A DNA stretch of 10,658 bases from an uncultured Collinsella sp. (GTDB lineage: Bacteria; Actinomycetota; Coriobacteriia; Coriobacteriales; Coriobacteriaceae): assembly GCA_902492185.1 (NCBI GenBank), contig CABUKY010000054.1:1-10658 (forward strand), read 5' to 3'. The notes beneath the pieces were generated by a model, which worked only from the letters and a program-made list of their open reading frames with translations, was not told where the DNA came from and did not search any database. This document shows positions 5,359-10,658 of the stretch, piece after piece. Every line of letters starts with the position of its first letter. Within the stretch, counting starts at the first letter, position 1. The translations under genes were made by a program, and so were the position numbers.

Positions 5359-7293
5359 CTAATTCTTATCGGAGGCTTCGGCCTCGGCGGACTGTTCGGC
5401 GGTTTTCTCGGAATCTGATTCGGAGGTCGATCCCTGATTGGTGTTGTCGCGAATCGTTTGCGCGTCGATCACCTGGCGGGTCTGCTCCTCGTCGATCTGG
5501 TGGCGGTACTTGGATATCGTGTCCTGCGCATCGTCGACACTTGTTTGCGGAATACCCGCCTTGAGGCGGTTTTGCGTGTCTTCGGGCAGGTCGGACAGCT
5601 TGATGCTGGTTTCGCTTTCGAGCCAGTGGAGCTTGAGTCCGAGTGGCTTGCCGGGCAGGCCGCGCCAGACGGCGACATTGCCCTGGTAGGTACCCAGGTA
5701 GTACGAGCCGGTGACACCCGTGTAGGCCCAGATGCCAGCTGCCAGCACAAAGACGAGGGCCAGGATGGCGGCGATAGTAACGTTGCGGCGACGCACGCGT
5801 TGCGCCTCGCGCATAACGCCATCGTCAACCAGGTCAACGACTACTACGGTCACGTTGTCGTGGCCGCCGGCAGCAAGCGCCGCGTCCACTAGGTTGTCGA
5901 CGCAGATTTGCGCGGTTGAGGACTGCGTGGCGATGTTCTCGATATCGCTATCGGGAATCATGCTCGAAAGGCCGTCGGAGCACAGGATCAGGCGGTCGCC
6001 TTCCTCGATATGCAGGGTGAAGTGGTCGGCATACATGGCGGGGTCCGAGCCCAGCGCACGGGTGATGACCGAACGGTTGGGGTGGACGCGAGCCTCGTCT
6101 GCCGTGATCTCGCCAGCGTCCACGAGCTCCTCCACGTAGGAGTGGTCGCGGGTCACGCGGATGAGCGTGCCCTCGTGGAGCAGATAGGCGCGAGAGTCGC
6201 CCACGTGGGCGATGGCGAGCGTGTCGTTTTCGATGTAGGCGCAGGTGGCTGTGCAGCCCATGCCTGGCTTGCCCAGGCCGTTCAGGGCCGCCTCGATTAC
6301 GGCGGCGTTGGCTGCCTCGACGGCTGCGGCCAGGCGTGCTGCGTCGGCGGACTGTGGGGCCGTCTTGGCAATAGTCTCGACGGCGATGGAAGAGGCTACC
6401 TCGCCGGCAGCGTGACCACCCATGCCGTCGCATACGCAAAAGAGCGGCGACTGCACCAGGTAGGAATCCTCGTTGTGCGGGCGCACGCAGCCAACGTCAG
6501 AGCGGGCGCCCCACATGAGTTGCGTGGTGGTGCCGGCATCATAGGTCGAGTCGGTCTCGATGCGTTCCTCGGTCAGGGGCTCAAAGCTCATGGTCGAGCC
6601 GGGGTCTTTGAGCTTGGCCTCAACGGCGGCAACGTCGATCTCGGCAGTGTCACCGGGAGAGACGGTGTCGGTCTCGGCGTTTGATTCGGAATCGCCGGTG
6701 TCCGGGGAGTCGGGCTCCTCGGACACGCGGGCGGTCGACTCGTCATCTTGCGGGCTGACGTCTATAGGCTCGGGCGTCGCAAAGTGCGACGGCGCGGGCG
6801 TGTTTTGCGACTGGGCGGCGGGCTCGGCCACGGCATCGGACTCGCTTGCGGGCGCAGGCTGCGGGGTCTTGGGTGCAGGGCCGTCCTCGGGGGATGTCCC
6901 CGCCTCGGGCGCCGGCTTAGACGCGGGCGCAACCTCGGATGCCGGGGCTATGGGAAACGCCGGCGCGGCGGGCTCGGGTGCCGCAAACACCGCAGCGCTC
7001 TCGTTGATTGCCGCGGCGACGGGCTCTGCAAAGTGAGCCGGCGCCGGGGCTGCTTCGGGCGCTGTGGGCTGTTCCGCAGCATGTGCGCCGATGGGCGCCG
7101 CTGCGGCATCCTCTTCGTCCTCGTTATCGGCGAGATCCGAAATATCATGCGTTACATGCGAAAGAGGCAGGGAGAACACGGTGTCCTCGGGCTCCACGGG
7201 TGCGGAGCCCGCCGGAGCGGCGTGGGCCGGCGCAGCTGTGGCGGCGGCCGGTGCCTCGGTCATAGTTGCGGACTTGTTCTCCTCGTCGATCAT
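5359..7293 (-). CDS. pstP: PstP-type PP2C Ser/Thr phosphatase with long disordered N-terminal extension
   Basis: Metal-dependent membrane phosphatase (644 residues) expected to dephosphorylate the kinases, FHA proteins and their substrates. The PP2C domain spans about 258-490: RPHNED (271-276), DGMGG (289-293), GDSR (365-368), SDG (439-441) and GGHDN (476-480), giving metal-binding candidates Asp289, Asp366, Asp439 and Asp479. A basic patch (about 500-503) and one helix (504-526) follow. The outer domain (about 527-600) contains IKLSDLP, as I recall from PstP, and the tail is acidic. Residues 1-255 are rich in Ala, Pro, Glu and Ser with almost no predicted fold; typical PstP lacks this. The start at 7293 overlaps the fhaB stop as ATGA and has AAGGTG 8 bases upstream. 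A downstream Met11 has its nearest GGAG too far away. Translational coupling to fhaB is likely. Confidence 0.92.
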   Translation of the reverse strand: MIDEENKSATMTEAPAAATAAPAHAAPAGSAPVEPEDTVFSLPLSHVTHDISDLADNEDEEDAAAAPIGAHAAEQPTAPEAAPAPAHFAEPVAAAINESAAVFAAPEPAAPAFPIAPASEVAPASKPAPEAGTSPEDGPAPKTPQPAPASESDAVAEPAAQSQNTPAPSHFATPEPIDVSPQDDESTARVSEEPDSPDTGDSESNAETDTVSPGDTAEIDVAAVEAKLKDPGSTMSFEPLTEERIETDSTYDAGTTTQLMWGARSDVGCVRPHNEDSYLVQSPLFCVCDGMGGHAAGEVASSIAVETIAKTAPQSADAARLAAAVEAANAAVIEAALNGLGKPGMGCTATCAYIENDTLAIAHVGDSRAYLLHEGTLIRVTRDHSYVEELVDAGEITADEARVHPNRSVITRALGSDPAMYADHFTLHIEEGDRLILCSDGLSSMIPDSDIENIATQSSTAQICVDNLVDAALAAGGHDNVTVVVVDLVDDGVMREAQRVRRRNVTIAAILALVFVLAAGIWAYTGVTGSYYLGTYQGNVAVWRGLPGKPLGLKLHWLESETSIKLSDLPEDTQNRLKAGIPQTSVDDAQDTISKYRHQIDEEQTRQVIDAQTIRDNTNQGSTSESDSEKTAEQSAEAEASDKN

Positions 7294-7706
7294 CGACGGT
7301 TCACCTTCATGACCACGTCGCCAATCTGGACTTCGTCGCCCTCACGCAGCGTCGCGGGCTCCACGAGCTGGCGGCCGTTGACGAGCGTGCCGTTAAGCGA
7401 GTTGAGGTCCTCGATGATGAGCGCCGGGCCCTGCAGCGAAAAGCGCGCATGCGAGGCCGAGACAAACGGTTCGTTGATGCAGATGTCCGAAGACGGCGAG
7501 CGGCCGACGATGACGGGGCCGAGCATGTCTACGTGGATGCCGCGGATACCGCGCGGACCCTTGTCCACATCGATCGTCCAGATGGCCGAGTCGCGGCGCT
7601 GTCCGCGCACAAGCCCCACACCGGTCTTCATGACGGCGAACAGGAAGATATAGAGCAGGGCGACCAGGACGATGCGGCCTGCAAAAAGGACGATATCGAT
7701 GTTCAT
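7290..7706 (-). CDS. fhaB: FhaB-type membrane-anchored FHA-domain protein
   Basis: Small 138-residue protein. An N-terminal membrane helix (about 4-27) and a short basic linker lead to an FHA domain (about 62-135). The phosphothreonine-binding motifs are intact: GRS (68-70), Ser83-x-x-His86, and Asn102 to Thr107 reading NSLNGT. Size and layout match mycobacterial FhaB (about 155 residues), which links the kinases to the septal or elongation machinery by reading pThr peptides. The ATG at 7706 is preceded by AGGGGA about 9 bases upstream, which lies inside the last two codons of fhaA, and the genes are 6 bases apart. The stop overlaps the phosphatase start. The partner cannot be read from sequence; the fused SEDS-PBP, the kinases and the phosphatase tail are candidates. 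Confidence 0.92.
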   Translation of the reverse strand: MNIDIVLFAGRIVLVALLYIFLFAVMKTGVGLVRGQRRDSAIWTIDVDKGPRGIRGIHVDMLGPVIVGRSPSSDICINEPFVSASHARFSLQGPALIIEDLNSLNGTLVNGRQLVEPATLREGDEVQIGDVVMKVNRR

Positions 7707-7712
7707 AAGCGA

Positions 7713-8726
7713 CTATCCCCTAAATTCAAAGGTACTCAGGCCAAACGTCAGCAGATCGCCGTTGCGCAGCGGGCAGCGCGTAATGCGGCGGTTGTTGACG
7801 AGCGTGCCGTTGGTGGAATTGAGGTCCTCGATCGACCAATCCGAGCCCGTAAAGGTGAGCTGGGCGTGGCGGCGCGACACGTTGGGGTCGCGCAGGGCAA
7901 TGTCGGAAACTGAGCGCTCGCGACCGATGGTCACCTGTGCGGAGGTGATGCTATGGCTCTCGCCGCTCACGACGTCGACGAGCTGGGCGAGCGGGCGCTG
8001 CGGGGCGCGAGTGCTCGCCATGTTGGAGGCGATGCCGGCTGCGGCGCCTAGGCCCACGGCGGCACCGGTCGCGGCGGCTCCGCCCATGCCGGCAAGCGCG
8101 TCGCGCGAGACGGTCTGCGGCACCGGGATGGGTGCTGCGGCGGGGTCGGGGACGCTAGGCGCGAAGGGGTCTGCCACGGCAAGCGGGTCGGGAGCGGCGG
8201 CGCGAGGCGTCGGCTGCTGCTGGGGCATGGCGGCGGGGCGCTGCTGCTGCGGGGCAGCAAATTGCTGCTGGCCGGCGCGCGGGGCGCTGGCGGCACGGCT
8301 TGCCGCGGAGTTGTTCTGTCCCAGGCCGTTTTGGTAGGCGCGCTCTTCCTCGTACAGGCGGCCGAGCGTGGGCGCATCGACGTTCTCGGCAAAGACCGAG
8401 AACTTGCCGGCGCGCAGCTGCGGATCGATCATAAAGCGCACGAGGGGCTCGCCGACAAAGACATAGCGGCGCTTTTCGGCCTGCGCCTTCACAAACTCGC
8501 GGACCTCGCGCGAAAGCTCGGGGTAGAACGGGGCGAGCATGGGATCGTCGTCGGCGGCGATAAGGATGGTATAGAGTGCCGGCGCCGTGTTGACGCCGTT
8601 GATCACCAAAGTCTGATCCTCCATGTCGCGAGCGGCCTGCTTGGCAAGCTTCTTAAAGGAGAACGGGGCACGGGTGGCACCGAAGATGCCGGCCACGTGG
8701 TCCTCGAAGATGTTCAGGAAGTTCAC
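7713..8726 (-). CDS. fhaA: FhaA: DUF3662-type N-terminal domain plus C-terminal FHA domain
   Basis: Cytoplasmic phosphothreonine reader of 337 residues. Residues 1-118 form the FhaA N-terminal domain (DUF3662 type). A low-complexity linker of Gln, Ala and Pro (about 140-205) and an Ala/Gly stretch (about 209-236) follow. The FHA domain is at about 247-335 with GRE (268-270), Ser284-x-x-His287 and NSTNGT (303-308), so pThr binding should be intact. Mycobacterial FhaA (about 527 residues) binds the PknB juxtamembrane phosphosites and the lipid II flippase homologue MviN; a similar role is inferred. The linker here is much shorter. The start is GTG at 8726, overlapping the upstream TGA as GTGA, with GGAGAG about 10 bases upstream, so translation is probably coupled to the kinase gene. 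The stop is 6 bases before fhaB. Confidence 0.93.
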   Translation of the reverse strand: MNFLNIFEDHVAGIFGATRAPFSFKKLAKQAARDMEDQTLVINGVNTAPALYTILIAADDDPMLAPFYPELSREVREFVKAQAEKRRYVFVGEPLVRFMIDPQLRAGKFSVFAENVDAPTLGRLYEEERAYQNGLGQNNSAASRAASAPRAGQQQFAAPQQQRPAAMPQQQPTPRAAAPDPLAVADPFAPSVPDPAAAPIPVPQTVSRDALAGMGGAAATGAAVGLGAAAGIASNMASTRAPQRPLAQLVDVVSGESHSITSAQVTIGRERSVSDIALRDPNVSRRHAQLTFTGSDWSIEDLNSTNGTLVNNRRITRCPLRNGDLLTFGLSTFEFRG

Positions 8727-10576
8727 GAAAGATCACTCTCCGTATAGGTTCTTTGGTATCCGAGCAAATATAGGCATATCCCAACGATTATAGAGGATAG
8801 GGTTCCCGCAACCGCCGCCTTGGCGACGACCGCGGCTGCAAGGCTGGCAATTTCCATATGGTGTGCAAGACAGGACGCCGCTGCGCAGCCGATGCCGGTG
8901 ACAGCGATGGCGGCGATTGCGGCAAGGTTTGAGCCCTGATCGGCACGCTTGGCATGGGCATTGAGCAGCGCGGATGACGCTGAGGCAGTTGCCGCGACCA
9001 GCACAAAGGCGGCCCAAAGGAGCGGGTCTCCCAGCGCTGCGGCAACGTTACCGAGCCCCAGCACGCCTCCGGCTGAAAGCGCGACCGTGGCCAGACGGGC
9101 AAAAAGCGCGCCCATGCCCGTTGCCGCGGCGGCGCTTGCCGGGCCGAGCCAAAATGACGCGACGCCGGCGGCGACCCCAGCTGCCAGGAAGGTATTGCCG
9201 GTCAGACAGCCAAGCGCGAGTGCACAGGTGAGCGTGGCGCTCGCGGCAGTCTCGGTGCGACCCCAGGCGATCCACCAACCGGACATGGCGGCGGCAAAGA
9301 TCACCGCGACGGGCAGCATCGACAGGATGCCCTGTGCCTGCATGGTGGCGTTGGCCATGAGCACCAAAAAGCCCACAGCCGAGATGGCCGAGCCAATCTG
9401 GGGGGCCAGGCCAGCCGCCGCTCCGATCGCGATGGCCGCAATGACCAGGCCGGGAAGCGCCGCGACCCCGGCCGTTTGCATCAGCAAAAAGCTAAAGGTG
9501 CCGCACGTTAGCGCCGAGATAGTGCGCATGGTGTAGTCGCGCGCATGGCTCCAGCGCGTGCCCGCCCAGCCGAGTGCGGGGTCGACCTCGATGGCGTCGT
9601 CCTCGTAGTGCGACGGCTCGATATCGTCGAGCTCCTGCTCGTCATCCGAAAGCTCGCCAACCATTTGCTCCAGGCTGCGACGGCCCTCGCGTACGCTGCC
9701 CAGACCGGCAAGGAGCTGGTCGCAAAATGCCTCGATGCTGTTGGGGCGGTCCTGCGGCATGGGGGAGAGCGCGCTCATGAGCGCGCTCTCGGCTCCCGGG
9801 GGAAAGTGTGGTATCAGCTCGCTGGGATAGGTGGCGCCGCCGATGATGCGGTCGAGCGAGTCGGCGGGCGTGGCCGCCATAAAGGGAGCGCTGCCGCACA
9901 GGCCCTCGTAGATCACACAGGCGAGGGCAAAGACATCGGCGCGCTCGTCGACCGTGCCGGTCTCGATATCGAGCTGCTCGGGCGGCATGTAGCCGATGGT
10001 GCCGCCGCGTGAGCCGCCAAAGCCACCGGCGGACGACAGTCGCGCCATGCCAAAGTCGGTGAGCTTTACATTGCCCGAGTGGTCGATGAGCACGTTGGCG
10101 GGCTTAATGTCCAGGTGGAGTACGCCATTACTATGGGCGAAGGTGAGCGCCTGGCCCAGGGCATCGGCAATAGCCGCGGCCTCGTCAAAGGTAAGTGAGT
10201 GGCCGTCCACGCGGTGCAAAAACTCGGCCAGCGACATGCCATCGACATATTCCATAACCAGGTAGGCATAGGCTGTGTCGTGCGTAAAGTCGATGACCTG
10301 CACGATGTTGGGATGTTGAAGCATGGCGGCGGTGTGCGCCTCGCGCAGGACATCCATGATGTCGCTGGCGGGCATGCCGGAGCCGTTGATAAGGGGGATG
10401 CGTTTAATGGCGACGCGGCGGCGCAGGTGCGTGTCGCGGCAGATCTCGATGGAGCCAAAACCGCCGGTCGCAAGTGTCTCGAGCGGCTGGTACCGCTTGA
10501 GCAGCTCGCGAGAGCTGGTGCCCTCCAAAGGAACGTCCGGCGAGAACCGGGCGGTATGTTGCGAGAAAAGCGGCAT
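8723..10576 (-). CDS. Ser/Thr protein kinase with C-terminal polytopic membrane domain
   Basis: A 617-residue Hanks-type kinase. The kinase domain is at about 29-292: glycine loop ATGGFGS (36-42), Lys58 in VAIK, Glu79 of helix C, HLDIKPAN (154-161), DFG (174-176), a Gly/Ser-rich activation segment (181-192), GT-x-x-Y (192-196) and PPE (198-200). All catalytic residues are present, but the Arg of HRD is Leu155, a non-RD type. An acidic linker (about 305-335) is followed by roughly eight to ten hydrophobic segments (about 352-606) and a short tail. There are no PASTA repeats and no recognised sensor, so it differs from PknA and PknB. I chose the ATG at 10576, with GAGGG 6 bases upstream; the TTG at 10582 directly abuts that motif. 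It heads the operon as seen here. Its substrates are probably the neighbouring proteins, which is inference. Confidence 0.9.
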   Translation of the reverse strand: MPLFSQHTARFSPDVPLEGTSSRELLKRYQPLETLATGGFGSIEICRDTHLRRRVAIKRIPLINGSGMPASDIMDVLREAHTAAMLQHPNIVQVIDFTHDTAYAYLVMEYVDGMSLAEFLHRVDGHSLTFDEAAAIADALGQALTFAHSNGVLHLDIKPANVLIDHSGNVKLTDFGMARLSSAGGFGGSRGGTIGYMPPEQLDIETGTVDERADVFALACVIYEGLCGSAPFMAATPADSLDRIIGGATYPSELIPHFPPGAESALMSALSPMPQDRPNSIEAFCDQLLAGLGSVREGRRSLEQMVGELSDDEQELDDIEPSHYEDDAIEVDPALGWAGTRWSHARDYTMRTISALTCGTFSFLLMQTAGVAALPGLVIAAIAIGAAAGLAPQIGSAISAVGFLVLMANATMQAQGILSMLPVAVIFAAAMSGWWIAWGRTETAASATLTCALALGCLTGNTFLAAGVAAGVASFWLGPASAAAATGMGALFARLATVALSAGGVLGLGNVAAALGDPLLWAAFVLVAATASASSALLNAHAKRADQGSNLAAIAAIAVTGIGCAAASCLAHHMEIASLAAAVVAKAAVAGTLSSIIVGICLYLLGYQRTYTESDLS

Positions 10577-10658
10577 GGCCAACCCTCGTGCGTTTAAAGT
10601 TCGTTTGCGAGTGGCGGGCGCGGAGCCGAGCCGTTCGCGGGGGCATAGATGCTGCTAG
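10577..10658 (-). other. Upstream edge of the operon, no gene visible
   Basis: These 82 bases before the head kinase contain its ribosome binding site (GAGGG, six bases from the ATG at 10576). A TTTAAA (10593-10598) resembles a -10 box but has no -35 partner and lies too close to the ribosome binding site to be convincing. A minus-strand TAG at 10655-10657 might be the stop codon of an upstream gene, which would make the kinase gene internal to a longer operon. Nothing more can be decided at the window edge. Confidence 0.35.

Noticed and set aside
6748..7653. Long + strand frames (2679-3275, 3966-4598, 6010-6684, 6748-7653) opposite operon genes
   Set aside because: All are antisense to well-supported genes, rich in Arg, Gly and Ala, with no recognisable motif or credible ribosome binding site.
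10593..10598. TTTAAA as the -10 box of an operon promoter
   Set aside because: No -35-like hexamer lies at 16-18 bases, and transcription would start almost in the ribosome binding site.

Overview
The window looks like a high-GC actinobacterial chromosome. The gene content and the order fhaA-fhaB-PP2C phosphatase-rodA/pbpA-pknB match the conserved cell-wall and Ser/Thr-phosphorylation locus best known from Mycobacterium tuberculosis (Rv0020c to Rv0014c). The GC-rich third positions, the fused SEDS-PBP gene and the divergent proteins suggest the class Coriobacteriia (a Collinsella-like organism). That taxonomic call is inference from memory and cannot be proven from this window.

Layout, left to right. 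Bases 3-78 hold a tRNA-Arg(CCT) gene on the + strand, followed by a rho-independent terminator (91-122). The next 150 bases contain two broken copies of parts of that tRNA: an inverted 23-bp piece (153-175, 22/23 identical) and an exact direct 23-bp copy of its 3' end including CCA (204-226). This looks like the scar of an integrative element. Two more hairpins follow. The second (about 284-325) is a clear minus-strand terminator that closes a six-gene minus-strand operon filling the rest of the window.

The operon, in transcription order from the right end: (1) a Ser/Thr kinase with a polytopic membrane domain (8723-10576); (2) fhaA, with an N-terminal DUF3662-type domain and a C-terminal FHA domain (7713-8726); (3) fhaB, a membrane-anchored FHA protein (7290-7706); (4) a PstP-type PP2C phosphatase with a very long acidic/Ala-Pro-rich N-terminal tail (5359-7293); (5) a single 956-residue polypeptide joining a SEDS (RodA/FtsW) glycan polymerase to a PbpA-like transpeptidase (2472-5342); (6) pknB with four PASTA repeats (378-2339). 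Junctions are tight (4-bp overlap, 6 bp, 4-bp overlap, 16 bp) except for a 132-bp gap before pknB. In M. tuberculosis pknA sits at the place of that gap; here it is absent and the gap holds only a 16-codon mini-ORF.

Together the genes form one module. PknB senses muropeptide or lipid II outside the cell through its PASTA repeats. The phosphatase reverses its output. The two FHA proteins read the phospho-threonines. The fused SEDS-PBP polymerises and crosslinks septal or elongation peptidoglycan. The head kinase is an additional, non-RD input whose signal probably comes from its membrane domain. The most notable features are the SEDS-PBP fusion, the polytopic non-RD kinase replacing the usual PknA arrangement, and the tRNA-derived att-like scar.
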